Origin: DASXMT01 sp963803065
GTDB lineage: Bacteria > Actinomycetota > Acidimicrobiia > Acidimicrobiales > RAAP-2
Direction of reading: 5' to 3'
Assembly (NCBI GenBank): GCA_963803065.1
Contig: CAWDKW010000004.1
Coordinates: forward strand, 496,001 to 560,000
Length of the DNA: 64,000 nt
This document shows positions 1 through 8,985 of the stretch, in pieces (the stretch's first letter is position 1; the number at the start of each line of letters is the position of its first letter). The translations under genes and the position numbers were made by a program. Under the pieces are notes generated by a model. The model did not search any database. It had not been told where the DNA came from and was given only the letters and a program-made list of their open reading frames with translations.

Positions 1-314
1 CCCGTGACTTCGTGTACGTCGATGACGTGGTCGACGCGTTCGTCCGGGGAGCCACCAGGGGTGGGGGGCTGGTGTGCAACATCGGCACGGGCACGGAGAC
101 CTCGGTCAACGAGCTGTACGCGGAGATGGTCGACCAGGCCGGACTCGAGGCCACCGCTACCTACGCTCCGCTGCGTCAGGGCGAGCTGCTCCGGAGCAGC
201 CTCGACCCGGGCCGCGCCGCCATCCACCTCGGCTGGAAGCCGTGGACCAGTCTGGCCACCGGCACGGCCGCCGTACTCGAGTTCATCCGTCGCCGGCTGG
301 CCGAGGAGACCTGA
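1..314 (+). CDS. NAD-dependent nucleotide-sugar epimerase/dehydratase, C-terminal part (5' end outside window)
   Basis: The reading frame is open from the window edge and ends with TGA at 312-314, so only about 103 C-terminal residues are visible. It begins with RDFVYVDDVV, the conserved segment of extended short-chain dehydrogenases such as UDP-glucose 4-epimerase and dTDP-glucose 4,6-dehydratase. NIGTGTETSVNEL and the closing GWKPWTSL segment also fit that family. The catalytic YxxxK and the NAD-binding motif lie upstream and cannot be checked, so the sugar substrate is unknown. The nearby glycosyltransferases make a role in surface polysaccharide precursor synthesis likely. Confidence 0.85.
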   Translation, partial: RDFVYVDDVVDAFVRGATRGGGLVCNIGTGTETSVNELYAEMVDQAGLEATATYAPLRQGELLRSSLDPGRAAIHLGWKPWTSLATGTAAVLEFIRRRLAEET

Positions 315-462
315 GCCCGGCAGCCACCCGGCCGGGTCCCATCGCTGCTCCGCATCAACTAAGGTGGTGGGCGCCCTGGTGCGCGACGAGTCGTGACTGA
401 CTTGCTTTGTTTCTCTTTCTGCGCTCCGTACTCAGTTACTCATCGCACGAAAGCGCGCCCAC

Positions 463-1980
463 ATGCCTCCCTCCTTCGCCGATCTCGGCGTTCCCTCCGA
501 CCTGGTTGCCGCCCTTGAGCGACGATCGATCACCACACCGTTCCCCATTCAGGCCATGACCGTGCCCGATGCCCTGGCCGGGCGCGACCTGTGCGGGAAG
601 GCCCCGACCGGTTCGGGCAAGACGCTGGCCTTCGGCATCGCCGCCGTGGCCAGGCTCGAGGGCAAGCCGTCGCGACCCGGCCACCCCCGAGTCCTGGTGC
701 TGACGCCGACCCGCGAGCTGTGCGCTCAGGTGGCCGGCGAGATCGAGACGCTGGCCGCGGCCCGCAACCTTCGGGTGGCCTCGTTCTACGGCGGCGTGGG
801 CTACGGCCCACAGCTGAAGTCGCTGGCCCGAGGGGTCGACGTGGCCGTGGCCTGCCCGGGGAGGCTCACCGACCTGATCGAGCGGCGGAGCATCCATCTC
901 GGCCGCGTCGAGATCGTGGTGATCGACGAAGCCGATCGCATGGCCGATATGGGGTTCCTCCCCGACGTCCGCCGGCTGCTCGACAAGACGCCGGACAGCC
1001 GACAGACCGTCCTGTTCTCGGCCACCCTCGACGGCGACATCGACGTCCTGGTGCGCCGTTACCAGAACAAGCCGGCCCGCCACGAGATCGAGGCGACCGA
1101 GGAGAGCATCTCCCTCGCCCATCACGTGTTCTGGAGGGTGGCCGCCGGGGATCGGGTGGGGACCGCCGCCGACATCGTCACGGCGTCGGGACCCACCATC
1201 ATCTTCTGCCGGACCAAGCACGCCACCGACCGGATGGCCCGGCAGCTCGACACGCGGGGTGTCCGGGCCGTGGCCATCCACGGCGACCGCAGCCAAAAGC
1301 AGCGGGAGCGCGCCCTGGCCTCGTTCATGCGGGGGAACGTGGACGCCCTGGTGGCGACCGACGTGGCCGCCCGGGGCATCCACGTGGACGGGGTCACGGC
1401 CGTTATCCACTTCGACCCGCCGGCAGACGCCAAGGACTACGTCCACCGCTCCGGCCGGACGGCTCGGGCCGGTGCGTCGGGCGTGGTCGTCAGCCTCGTC
1501 ACCCCGGACAAGGCGGGAGCGGTCAAGAAGCTGCAGCGCGACCTGGGTATGCCCACCGTCACCGGCGCGCCCGACTTCGCCGCTCTGGCGGTCGCCCTGG
1601 GCGAGGGATCGGTGAAGTCGGTTCGCGAGACCGTCGTCGAGCGTGAGGCTCGAAGCCGCCGCCGCGGCTTCGAGGACACCGATCGCACGCGTCGTCCCAG
1701 CCGGTCAGGCTCCGAGTCGAGCGCTGGTGGGACGAGGCATCGGAAGAAGCGACCCGGAGCCGGTGTGCCCAAGCGAACTGGGTGGTCCGGTGCGACGGCG
1801 TCGTCCCCGCTTCGGCGCGATCGCGACTCGGGTTGGCCTGCCGACGAAAAGCCATCGCACGGGCGCCGGCTGGGCGAGGGCGCATCGGCGTCGAAGTCCG
1901 GAGCGCCATCACGGCCCGACCGCCACTTGAAGGCAGCCGGCACCAAGAAGCGCGGCCCCAAACAGGGCTATAGCCGGTAG
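463..1980 (+). CDS. DEAD-box ATP-dependent RNA helicase
   Basis: This 505-residue protein has the full DEAD-box set: Q motif PFPIQ (about 26-30), Walker A APTGSGKT (47-54), PTREL (82-86), DEAD (155-158), SAT (186-188) and HRSGRTARAG in the second RecA domain. It should unwind structured RNA with ATP, for example in ribosome assembly or cold adaptation. The tail after about residue 400 is disordered and rich in Arg, Ser and Lys, ending KKRGPKQGYSR, a typical RNA-binding tail. The ATG at 463 gives a normal N-terminus (SFADLGV). The 148 nt leader contains an unusually pyrimidine-rich stretch (about 403-428) in an otherwise GC-rich region; I see no clear promoter there. Confidence 0.95.
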   Translation: MPPSFADLGVPSDLVAALERRSITTPFPIQAMTVPDALAGRDLCGKAPTGSGKTLAFGIAAVARLEGKPSRPGHPRVLVLTPTRELCAQVAGEIETLAAARNLRVASFYGGVGYGPQLKSLARGVDVAVACPGRLTDLIERRSIHLGRVEIVVIDEADRMADMGFLPDVRRLLDKTPDSRQTVLFSATLDGDIDVLVRRYQNKPARHEIEATEESISLAHHVFWRVAAGDRVGTAADIVTASGPTIIFCRTKHATDRMARQLDTRGVRAVAIHGDRSQKQRERALASFMRGNVDALVATDVAARGIHVDGVTAVIHFDPPADAKDYVHRSGRTARAGASGVVVSLVTPDKAGAVKKLQRDLGMPTVTGAPDFAALAVALGEGSVKSVRETVVEREARSRRRGFEDTDRTRRPSRSGSESSAGGTRHRKKRPGAGVPKRTGWSGATASSPLRRDRDSGWPADEKPSHGRRLGEGASASKSGAPSRPDRHLKAAGTKKRGPKQGYSR

Positions 1981-2072
1981 CCGAGGCCGGCTCGGCGGCC
2001 TGAAGCCTGCGCTGGGGCCGACCTCGCCAGCCGGCCTTCGGTTTGGCGCTGGCCACGGCCTACAGTTTGGCG

Positions 2073-2450
2073 ATGTCCTCCAACACGAAGCCGACCGTCA
2101 CCATCCCCGCTGAGCAGCCGCCGAGCGGCCTGACCATCGATGAGATCGAAGAGGGCGGAGGCGCCGAGGCAGCTCCCGGCTCCGAGGTCCAGGTCCACTA
2201 CGTGGGTGTGGCCTGGTCGAATGGCCAGGAGTTCGACTCGTCCTGGGATCGCAACGAGTATTTCGAGTTCCCGCTCGGAGCAGGGCACGTCATTGCCGGT
2301 TGGGACCAGGGTGTTGCCGGGATGCGGGTGGGCGGTCGCCGTCGACTGACCATCCCGCCCCATCTGGGTTATGGCTCGCGAGGAGCCGGCGGTGCGATCG
2401 GGCCCGACGAGACACTGGTGTTCGTCGTCGACCTGATCGGGATTCGCTGA
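2073..2450 (+). CDS. FKBP-type peptidyl-prolyl cis-trans isomerase
   Basis: This 125-residue single-domain FKBP catalyses cis-trans isomerisation of prolyl bonds. Family motifs are visible: VQVHYVGVAW near the start of the domain, EFDSSW, GAGHVIAGWDQGVAGM and the closing TLVFVVDLIGI. There is no signal peptide, so it is probably cytosolic. A TTG at 2043 is also in frame. I chose ATG 2073 because a -10 hexamer TACAGT (2061-2066) ends six bases before it, which implies a leaderless transcript starting at or next to this ATG. Confidence 0.93.
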   Translation: MSSNTKPTVTIPAEQPPSGLTIDEIEEGGGAEAAPGSEVQVHYVGVAWSNGQEFDSSWDRNEYFEFPLGAGHVIAGWDQGVAGMRVGGRRRLTIPPHLGYGSRGAGGAIGPDETLVFVVDLIGIR

Positions 2451-2465
2451 GCCGGGACACCCCTG

Positions 2466-3251
2466 TTAGCGGAACAGGTCTTCACCGGGCGGCCGCACGA
2501 TCTCGGCGGCCACCGACGCCGACCGGAGCCATGCCGGGTCGACCCCGCGGACGATGGCCGCCGGCACGCCGCGGTCCTTGCCCATGACCAGCTCGGCCGC
2601 AGAGGCCAGCTCGTCGGCCACGCACACCTCGGTGGCCTCGAGCACGCGGCCGTTCGCGTCCAGCGTCCCTTTGAGATCGACGACCCCGGCCACACCGGCA
2701 ATCCCGATGGCAACGTCGGTGACCCCCTTTCTCCAGGGGCGCCCAAAGGTGTCGGAGACGACCACCCCGACAGCGACGCCGTGACGGTGCTGCAGCGCCT
2801 CGCGGATCCGCCGGGCCGAGCGGTCCGGATCGACAGGCAGGAGGGCGGCGGTGCCGGCATCGACGTTGGACAGGTCCACCCCGGCGTTGGCACAGATGAA
2901 CCCGTGGCTGGTCTCGGCGATGATGAGCTCGTCGCGGCGGCGGAGGATCCGGACCGACTCCGACTCGACCAGCCTCGACTTGGCCGTGGGGTCGTCGGGA
3001 TCGAAGCCCACCAGCCGACCCTCGGCCTTGGACACCACCTTCTGCGTCACGACCAGCACGTCCCCGTCCTGAAGCGACAGGTCGGGAGTGGCGACGACCA
3101 GCTCGGCCAGGTCGTCACCCGCTCGGACCTCGCCCATGCCGGTGACCGGGATCACCGACAGCGTGCGCACCACCGTCGGCCCACCGGTCGCCTCCTGTCC
3201 GGTCCGTGACCCGGACAGGTCACCCTCCTCGCTGACGGGGCTGTCAGGCAC
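2466..3251 (-). CDS. cofE: Coenzyme F420-0:L-glutamate ligase (CofE/FbiB N-terminal type)
   Basis: CofE adds gamma-linked glutamates to F420-0 using GTP, the last step of F420 synthesis. The sequence shows the family signature: VIPVTGMGEVRAGDDL near the start, VVTQKVVSKAEGR, SDTFGRPWRKG and GIAGVAGVVDLKG. It stops near residue 261, so it lacks the C-terminal FMN-dependent reductase domain found in mycobacterial FbiB. The gene follows cofD on the minus strand. The GTG at 3251 overlaps the cofD stop by 8 bases; GTG 3173, which begins VVRTLSVIPVTG, is an equally good start and closer to the usual family length. The two genes form one transcription unit. Confidence 0.93.
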   Translation of the reverse strand: MPDSPVSEEGDLSGSRTGQEATGGPTVVRTLSVIPVTGMGEVRAGDDLAELVVATPDLSLQDGDVLVVTQKVVSKAEGRLVGFDPDDPTAKSRLVESESVRILRRRDELIIAETSHGFICANAGVDLSNVDAGTAALLPVDPDRSARRIREALQHRHGVAVGVVVSDTFGRPWRKGVTDVAIGIAGVAGVVDLKGTLDANGRVLEATEVCVADELASAAELVMGKDRGVPAAIVRGVDPAWLRSASVAAEIVRPPGEDLFR

Positions 3252-4173
3252 GGTGGACACCCAGGACGGTTCGGGCCAGTTCGGCGGCCCGCTCGGGCGT
3301 GGACATGACCGTGGGGGCCACGATGCAGCGCACACCCTCGGCCTCGACCGCCTCGGCCAGAGCGGCGTCCGCCTCGTCGACGACCAGCGTGCCCACCCAT
3401 GAGGCGTACCAGCGGGCCACCCCGACCACCGACGGCTCGAACCCGAGCTCGGCCAGGAGTCGATCGGCCGGGCCCTTGAGGGCGGCGCCGGCAACGATGG
3501 GCGAGACGCCCACGATCTGTTCGCGGCGGGACAGGAGCGCCTGGTGGACGCCGGGCACGGCCAGGAGGGGGCCGATCGACACCACGGGGTTGGACGGGCA
3601 GACCACGATGGACGAGGCGGTGGCGATGGCCTCGAGCACGCCGGGGGCGGGACGGGCCGACTCGGCCCCCTCGAAGCGCACGCCCGAGACGGCAACGTCG
3701 TGGTGCATCCGGACGAAATACTCCTGGAATGCCACCTCGGGCCCATCGACCAGTTGCAGCCGGGTTCGGACCGGGTCGTCCGACATGGGGACCAGGTGCA
3801 CGTCGACGCTCCAGCTGCGGGCCAGTTGGGCGGTGACCTGGCTCAGGGTGTCACCCCCAGCCAGACGTTGGGTGCGAAAGAGATGAGTGGCAATATCCTT
3901 GTCGCCCAGGCGGAACCAGGTCTCGCCGCCCAGTTTCTCGAGCGCATCCATCACTGTCCACGACTCGCCGGTCAGGCCCCAACCGGTCTCGGCGTTGATG
4001 GCACCGGCCAGGGTGTAGAGCACCGTGTCGAGGTCGGGCGAAATACGGAGCCCGTGCAGCTCTGTGTCATCGCCGACGTTGACGATGGCCGTGATATCCG
4101 AGGGGGGAAGGACACGGACCAACCCGCGCAGGAAGCGGGCGGCACCGACACCTCCGGCGAGGGATACGAGCAT
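3244..4173 (-). CDS. cofD: 2-phospho-L-lactate (phosphoenolpyruvyl) transferase CofD/FbiA
   Basis: CofD transfers the phospholactyl or phosphoenolpyruvyl group from its guanylyl carrier to Fo, forming (dehydro)F420-0. The 309-residue protein starts MLVSLAGGVGAARFLRGL and contains NVGDDTELHGLRISPDLDT, both diagnostic. Reading continues upstream, but ATG 4173 is the right start: the family begins here, and a -10 box TAGCCT (minus strand, 4186-4181) lies seven bases upstream, predicting a leaderless mRNA. It is divergent from the glycosyltransferase operon and overlaps cofE. In mycobacteria fbiA-fbiB also sit near mannose and rhamnose sugar genes, so this neighbourhood is partly conserved. Confidence 0.95.
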   Translation of the reverse strand: MLVSLAGGVGAARFLRGLVRVLPPSDITAIVNVGDDTELHGLRISPDLDTVLYTLAGAINAETGWGLTGESWTVMDALEKLGGETWFRLGDKDIATHLFRTQRLAGGDTLSQVTAQLARSWSVDVHLVPMSDDPVRTRLQLVDGPEVAFQEYFVRMHHDVAVSGVRFEGAESARPAPGVLEAIATASSIVVCPSNPVVSIGPLLAVPGVHQALLSRREQIVGVSPIVAGAALKGPADRLLAELGFEPSVVGVARWYASWVGTLVVDEADAALAEAVEAEGVRCIVAPTVMSTPERAAELARTVLGVHRA

Positions 4174-4286
4174 CGAGGGCAGGCTAGTCAGTATCCCGCC
4201 GGCCCGGTCCGTGTCGGACCGGGCGCGCTGGTCTGTCCCTGCCCGGCCGTGCCGGTCCGCCTCGGCCCATGTGCAAGGCTCCCTGC

Positions 4287-5507
4287 GTGCCGCCTGAGCG
4301 ATCAGCGACCGCGGGGACCGGGACTGCTCCTCGGGTTCCGCCGTCCGACCCAGGGCTCGCCGTGGCCCTCGACGCCACCCCATTGCTGGGCCGGCCGACC
4401 GGTGTCGGTGTCTTCTGCGCCGGGGCGCTCGGTGGTTTGGCCCGGCTCGACGAGGTGGACGTCTCCGCCTTCGCCATCAGCTGGAGGAGGCGCCAGGGGA
4501 TCGTCGACCTGGTCCCCTCGGGCGTGTCCACCCGCCAACGGGCCATGCCGGCCCGGCCCCTGCACGCGTCCTGGCGTCGCTGGAGCGAGCCCCCCGTCGA
4601 GTGGTTCATCGGGGACCACCAGGTGGTCCACGGTACGAACTTCGTTGTCCCCCCGACGCGGCGGGCGGCCCGGGTGGTCACGGTGCACGACCTCACGATT
4701 GTGCGCTACCCCGAGCTGTGCGACCCGTCCACCCTCCGGTTCCCCGCTCTCATCCGCCGGGCGGTGGCTTCGGGGGCGTGGGTCCACACTCCGTCCCGGT
4801 TCGTGGCCGACGAGGTCGTCGAGGCGTTCCACCTCCCGCCGGAACGTGTACGCGCCGTCCACCACGGGGTACCCATGCTGCCCGGACCAGCTGCCAGGGG
4901 ACCCGGTGCGCCCAGACCCAATGCGCCCGGACCCGGCGCGCTCCGCCTACCCCCGGGCGCGTCCCGCTATGTGCTGGCCGTCGGCACGGTGGAGCCGAGG
5001 AAGGACTACCCATCCCTGGTGGCCGCATTCGAGCTGGTGGCCGAGGCTCGCCTCGATGTGGCGCTGGTCGTGGTGGGCTCGGGGGGGTGGGGGTCCGACG
5101 CGTTCCAGGCGGTGGTCAACTCGTCGCCCGCCCGCGACCGCATCGTCCGTACCGGGTTTCTGGACGATGCGACCCTGGGTGACGTGCTACGCGGCGCCGC
5201 CGTGCTCGCCTACCCGTCCCTCTACGAGGGGTTCGGCTTCCCGCCCGTGCAGGCCATGGCCGAGGGGGTGCCGGTGGTGTCGACCAGGGTCGGGGCCATT
5301 CCCGAAGTGGTGGGTGACGGCGCCGCCCTGGTCGAACCGGGTGACCCCGAGGCTCTCGCCGCCGCGCTGGACGCCGCTCTGGCCGGTGGAGACGAGCTCA
5401 CCGCCCAGGTCGACCGGGGGCGGCGGCGGGCCGAAGCGTTCACCTGGTCGGCTTGTGCCGCCGGTCTGGTCGGTCTCTACCTGGATGCCGCCGGGGCCAG
5501 CCGGTGA
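4287..5507 (+). CDS. Glycosyltransferase, GT4 family (first of three)
   Basis: This protein of about 406 residues has the GT-B fold layout: an acceptor-side N-terminal domain, then the donor-side domain opening at YVLAVGTVEPRKDYPSL and the nucleotide-sugar loop YEGFGFPPVQAMAEG. In most retaining GT4 enzymes this loop is an EX7E motif; here the second Glu is Gln, so activity may be altered. GTG 4287 is preferred over ATG 4269 because AAGG sits eight bases upstream of it. A short repeat rich in Gly, Pro and Arg (about 4900-4960) lies between the two domains. The stop overlaps the next start (GTGA). Confidence 0.88.
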   Translation: MPPERSATAGTGTAPRVPPSDPGLAVALDATPLLGRPTGVGVFCAGALGGLARLDEVDVSAFAISWRRRQGIVDLVPSGVSTRQRAMPARPLHASWRRWSEPPVEWFIGDHQVVHGTNFVVPPTRRAARVVTVHDLTIVRYPELCDPSTLRFPALIRRAVASGAWVHTPSRFVADEVVEAFHLPPERVRAVHHGVPMLPGPAARGPGAPRPNAPGPGALRLPPGASRYVLAVGTVEPRKDYPSLVAAFELVAEARLDVALVVVGSGGWGSDAFQAVVNSSPARDRIVRTGFLDDATLGDVLRGAAVLAYPSLYEGFGFPPVQAMAEGVPVVSTRVGAIPEVVGDGAALVEPGDPEALAAALDAALAGGDELTAQVDRGRRRAEAFTWSACAAGLVGLYLDAAGASR

Positions 5508-6595
5508 GCTCCCGGCCGCGGGTCCTCCTGCTCGTGGAGCAACTGCGGCGCAAGGCCGCCGGGGGGATCGGTACCTACGTGCGGAGCCTGATCCAGGGCC
5601 TGGCCGACCTGCCGGCCGAGGACCGTCCCGCGATCGAGCTGTTCGCCAGCCGGCCGAAGGCCGACCCCGACCTCCTGGCGACGATGGGGTTCCCGCTGCG
5701 GACCTCGGCCCTTCCGGGGCCCCTGTTGACGCGGGCCTGGGACCGTGGGCTCCTCCGCGCCCCGGGGGGGTACGACGTAGTCCACGCCCTCTCCATCGCC
5801 ACGCCGGAACCCGCCACCGCCGCTTTGGTGTCGACGGTGCACGACCTCCTGTGGCGACACGTACCCGAGACCTACCCGGCCCGCGGGCGGGCCTGGCACG
5901 AGGCGGCCCTGCGGCGGGCGCTGGACCGTTCCGACCGGTTTCTGGTCCCCTCGGAACTGGTGGCCGGAGACCTCGTTGGCGCCGGGGCCTCGGCCGACCG
6001 GGTCTCCGTGGTCCCCATGGGCTGCGACCACCTGCCGCCACCGGACCCGGCGGCGGTCGACGCGCTGCTCGCCCGGCTCGGGGTGGTCGGGCCGTTCCTC
6101 CTCAGTGTCGGGACCATGGAGCCGCGCAAGAACCTGGTTCGGCTGGCCCTCGCTTACGACCGGATCCGGCCCTCGCTGCCCGAGCCCTGGCCGCTGGTGG
6201 TGGTGGGACCGAGCGGGTGGGGCGAGCAACTTCACCAGCACTTGGGAGTGGTGATGGCCGGCCTGGTCACGCCGGCCGAGCTCGCCGGCCTCTACGCCCG
6301 GGCCCGCCTGCTGGCCTATGTCCCTCTGATGGAGGGGTTCGGCCTCCCACCGGTGGAGGCGATGCTGGCGGGGGCACCGGTGGTGGCGAGCGACGTCCCG
6401 AGCAGCGGATCCGCTGCCTATCAGGTCGATCCTTTCGACACCGACTCGATCGCCGAGGGCCTGTTGGTGGTGGCCACCGACGATGCCTGCCGCGAGCGAT
6501 TGCAGTCGGCCGGGCGGCTCCGGGCTGCCGAGCTCAGCTGGTCGTCCATCGCTCGGCGGCACGTGGACCTCTGGAAGGAGGTCGGCCATGGGTGA
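5504..6595 (+). CDS. Glycosyltransferase, GT4 family (second of three)
   Basis: The 363-residue protein starts RPRVLLLVEQLRRKAAGGIGTYV, the usual N-terminal Gly-rich loop of GT4 enzymes. It continues with LSVGTMEPRKNLVRLALAYD and a canonical EX7E loop, EGFGLPPVEAMLAG. It should transfer a sugar from a nucleotide donor to a growing glycan on the cytosolic side. The GTG at 5504 overlaps the previous stop (GTGA), so the start is fixed by translational coupling; longer reading upstream lies inside the preceding gene. Donor and acceptor cannot be inferred. Confidence 0.9.
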   Translation: MSSRPRVLLLVEQLRRKAAGGIGTYVRSLIQGLADLPAEDRPAIELFASRPKADPDLLATMGFPLRTSALPGPLLTRAWDRGLLRAPGGYDVVHALSIATPEPATAALVSTVHDLLWRHVPETYPARGRAWHEAALRRALDRSDRFLVPSELVAGDLVGAGASADRVSVVPMGCDHLPPPDPAAVDALLARLGVVGPFLLSVGTMEPRKNLVRLALAYDRIRPSLPEPWPLVVVGPSGWGEQLHQHLGVVMAGLVTPAELAGLYARARLLAYVPLMEGFGLPPVEAMLAGAPVVASDVPSSGSAAYQVDPFDTDSIAEGLLVVATDDACRERLQSAGRLRAAELSWSSIARRHVDLWKEVGHG

Positions 6596-7886
6596 GGTGG
6601 GCTCGGCGCCGGGCTTCGACCGGCCGCCGCCGGCGGCGCCGTGGGCGACCGGGGCCTCCGAGCAGCCGACCCGGAAACCCGACCCGATGGCCCTGACCCT
6701 CGACGTGTCGGCCGTTCCGGCCGATCCGGTCGGGGCCGGGCAGTACACCCTGTGCCTGGCCTCGGCCCTGGCCCGGCGGCCCGACTTGGACCTGACCGTG
6801 ATCAGCCGCCGGAGCGACCGGGAACGGTGGGGGGAGACCGCGCCGGGCGCCCGCCTGGTGCCCGCCGCGCCACGGCGACGACCACTTCGCCTGGCCTGGG
6901 AGCAGGTGGCCCTGCCCGGCCTGGTGCGCCGGCTCGGTGCCTCGGTCCACCACGGTCCTCATTACACGATGCCCGAACGATCATCAGTCCCCGCCGTGGT
7001 GACCGTGCACGACCTCAGCTTCTTCGAGGCACCGCAGTGGCACGACCGGTCCAAGGTGGTGCTGTTCAAGCGGGCCATCCGGGTGGCCGCCCGCCGCGCC
7101 GCCGCCGTGGTCTGCCCTAGCCGAGCCACCGCCGACCAGCTGGCTCGGTGGTGCCGGGTCGACGCCGAGGTCTTCGTGGCCCATCACGGCGTCGACGCCC
7201 GCCGCTTCGGGGCTCATGAGCCCGAGGCCGGCTCCGATGCCGCCGCCCTCGCCCGCATCGACGCCCGCTTGGGCGAGGGCCGGCCCTTTCTGGTGTTCGT
7301 CGGCACGCTCGAGCCCCGCAAGGACGTGCCCGCCCTGGTCGATGCCTTCGACAGGATCGCCGATCACCACCCCGACGCCCTGTTGGTCCTGGCCGGTGGG
7401 GACGGCTGGGGTGCCGGGGAGGTCGACCGGGCCGTCGCCGCAGCCCCATCCCGTTCACGGGTGGTGCGCACCGGGTACCTGCCCGATGCCGCCGTCCCCG
7501 CCCTCCTCCGCTCGGCGGCGGCCGCGGTCTACCCGGCCCTCTACGAGGGTTTCGGGCTCCCGGCCCTCGAGGCCCTGTCCTGCGGGACGCCGTTGATCAC
7601 CACGTCGGGAACGGCCATGGAGGAGGTGGCGGGCGACGCGGCCACGCTGGTGGCCCCCGGGGACCGGTCGGCTTTGGCCGAGGCTCTCGATGGGGCCTTG
7701 GCGCCCGGTGCGGCGGTCGGTGCCGCGGAGGTCGACCGGAAACGGCGAGCAGGACTCGCCATCGCCGCCGCCCATACCTGGGAGCTGAGCGCCAGCCGGC
7801 ACATGGAGGCCTACCGGTACGCCGCCGGGGGCACCGGTCGCTCGGGGCAGGGGAACCAGCCGTTGTCCCGCCGGCCGAGCCGGTAG
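6588..7886 (+). CDS. Glycosyltransferase, GT4 family (third of three)
   Basis: The 432-residue protein is a GT4 member with GAGQYTLCLASAL near residue 40, FVGTLEPRKDVPALVDAFD and the EX7E loop EGFGLPALEALSCG. ATG 6588 overlaps the previous stop and has GGAAGGAGG about eight bases upstream. The first 33 residues are low-complexity and Pro-rich, so ATG 6687 (MALTLDVSAV), where homology probably begins, is an alternative. It closes a run of three co-transcribed glycosyltransferases, probably acting one after another on the same oligosaccharide. Confidence 0.9.
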   Translation: MGEVGSAPGFDRPPPAAPWATGASEQPTRKPDPMALTLDVSAVPADPVGAGQYTLCLASALARRPDLDLTVISRRSDRERWGETAPGARLVPAAPRRRPLRLAWEQVALPGLVRRLGASVHHGPHYTMPERSSVPAVVTVHDLSFFEAPQWHDRSKVVLFKRAIRVAARRAAAVVCPSRATADQLARWCRVDAEVFVAHHGVDARRFGAHEPEAGSDAAALARIDARLGEGRPFLVFVGTLEPRKDVPALVDAFDRIADHHPDALLVLAGGDGWGAGEVDRAVAAAPSRSRVVRTGYLPDAAVPALLRSAAAAVYPALYEGFGLPALEALSCGTPLITTSGTAMEEVAGDAATLVAPGDRSALAEALDGALAPGAAVGAAEVDRKRRAGLAIAAAHTWELSASRHMEAYRYAAGGTGRSGQGNQPLSRRPSR

Positions 7887-7897
7887 GGTGACCGGTC

Positions 7898-8797
7898 GTG
7901 CGCTCGCTGATCACCGGAGGCCGAGGGTTCGTCGGCACGTGGCTAGCCGACCATCTGCGTGAGCAGGGCGACGAGGTCGTGGCCATCGACGACGAAGTCG
8001 ACGTGACCGATCCGGCCGCTCTGCTCGATGCGGTGTCGGCCGCCGCTCCCGACGCCATCTACCACCTGGCCGCGCTGACCCATGTCGGGGACTCGTGGAA
8101 GGACCCGTTGCGGGTCCTCCAGGTCAATGTGCTCGGCACGGCCGCGCTGCTGGCCGCGGCCCGAGAGTGCGGTACCGATCCCCGTATCCTGGTCACCAGC
8201 TCGGCCGAGGTGTACGGCGCGGTCACCGATCCCTCCCTCATGCCCCTCGACGAGCTGACCCCGACCGCTCCTCTCACCCCTTATGCGGCGAGCAAGCTGG
8301 CCGCCGAGGTCCTCATCGGCCAAGCCTTCCGGGGGCACGGGCAGTCGGTGATCGTGGTACGGCCGTTCAACCACATCGGGCCCGGCCAGACTCCGAACTT
8401 CGCCGTTCCCGCGCTGGCCAAGCGGATCGTCGACGCCGATCGGCGGGGGGACCGGTCCATCGCCGTGGGCAACCTGGCTGCCCGCCGGGACTTCACCGAC
8501 GTCCGCGACGTCGTCCAGGCCTACCGACTGCTGATCGAGTCGGGGACCCCCGGTGAGGTGTACAACGTCTGCTCGGGCCACGACGTCGCCATCGAGGAGA
8601 TCGCCAATTCCCTCTTGCGCCTGGCGGACACCTCGCTCGGGTTCGAGACCGATCCGGCACTGGTCCGGCCGGTGGAGGTGCCGGTGCTCCGGGGTGACCC
8701 CACGCGCCTGCAGCATGCGACCGGATGGAAGCCCGAGATCCCGCTCGACCAGACCCTGGCCGACGTCCTCGAGTACTGGCGCAGTCAGGCAGACTGA
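7898..8797 (+). CDS. GDP-mannose 4,6-dehydratase / GDP-4-keto-6-deoxymannose reductase-like SDR
   Basis: This 299-residue extended SDR opens LITGGRGFVGTWL (GxxGxxG). It carries TSSAEVYG and PYAASKLAAE (catalytic Ser, and YxxxK with the Tyr at the start), then RPFNHIGPGQ and FTDVRDVVQAY. The HIGPGQ and FTDVRD segments are typical of the GDP-mannose dehydratase/RMD/GDP-6-deoxytalose branch, so a GDP-sugar substrate is likely but not proven. The GTG start has a -10 box TAGGGT at 7884-7889, eight bases upstream, suggesting its own leaderless promoter in addition to read-through from the glycosyltransferase operon. The hairpin at 8839-8870 ends the unit. Confidence 0.88.
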   Translation: MRSLITGGRGFVGTWLADHLREQGDEVVAIDDEVDVTDPAALLDAVSAAAPDAIYHLAALTHVGDSWKDPLRVLQVNVLGTAALLAAARECGTDPRILVTSSAEVYGAVTDPSLMPLDELTPTAPLTPYAASKLAAEVLIGQAFRGHGQSVIVVRPFNHIGPGQTPNFAVPALAKRIVDADRRGDRSIAVGNLAARRDFTDVRDVVQAYRLLIESGTPGEVYNVCSGHDVAIEEIANSLLRLADTSLGFETDPALVRPVEVPVLRGDPTRLQHATGWKPEIPLDQTLADVLEYWRSQAD

Positions 8798-8838
8798 CAG
8801 CGACGTGGGCCGGGCGCGACCGACAGGGGGCGTGGCGC

Positions 8839-8870
8839 GAAGAACGGCCCGCCGGAGCGGGCCGTTCTTC
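8839..8870. terminator. Strong hairpin, probable intrinsic terminator between convergent genes
   Basis: A perfect 14 bp stem (8839-8852 with 8857-8870) encloses a CGGA loop. The top of the stem is GC-rich and the base is GAAGAA/TTCTTC, giving a short run of T on either strand. It lies 42 nt after the SDR stop and 116 nt from the end of the convergent small gene, so it may serve both. The rest of 8798-8985 shows nothing recognisable. Confidence 0.7.
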
Positions 8871-8985
8871 AAAGGACCGGAGGGGGGTTCCGGTTCCTGT
8901 GGCCGACCCGCCGCTGAGGCGGGCGGCCTGTCCGGCGAACGGCCCAGGGGGGCGGGCCAATGTTCGCCGAATACCTGGGCGCTGA

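Noticed and set aside
3544..6696. Very long plus-strand frame (about 1050 codons) running through cofD and the glycosyltransferases
   Set aside because: It is a high-GC shadow of genes with clear family motifs on other frames or strands, has no recognisable domain, and is rich in Arg, Gly and Pro as shadows are.
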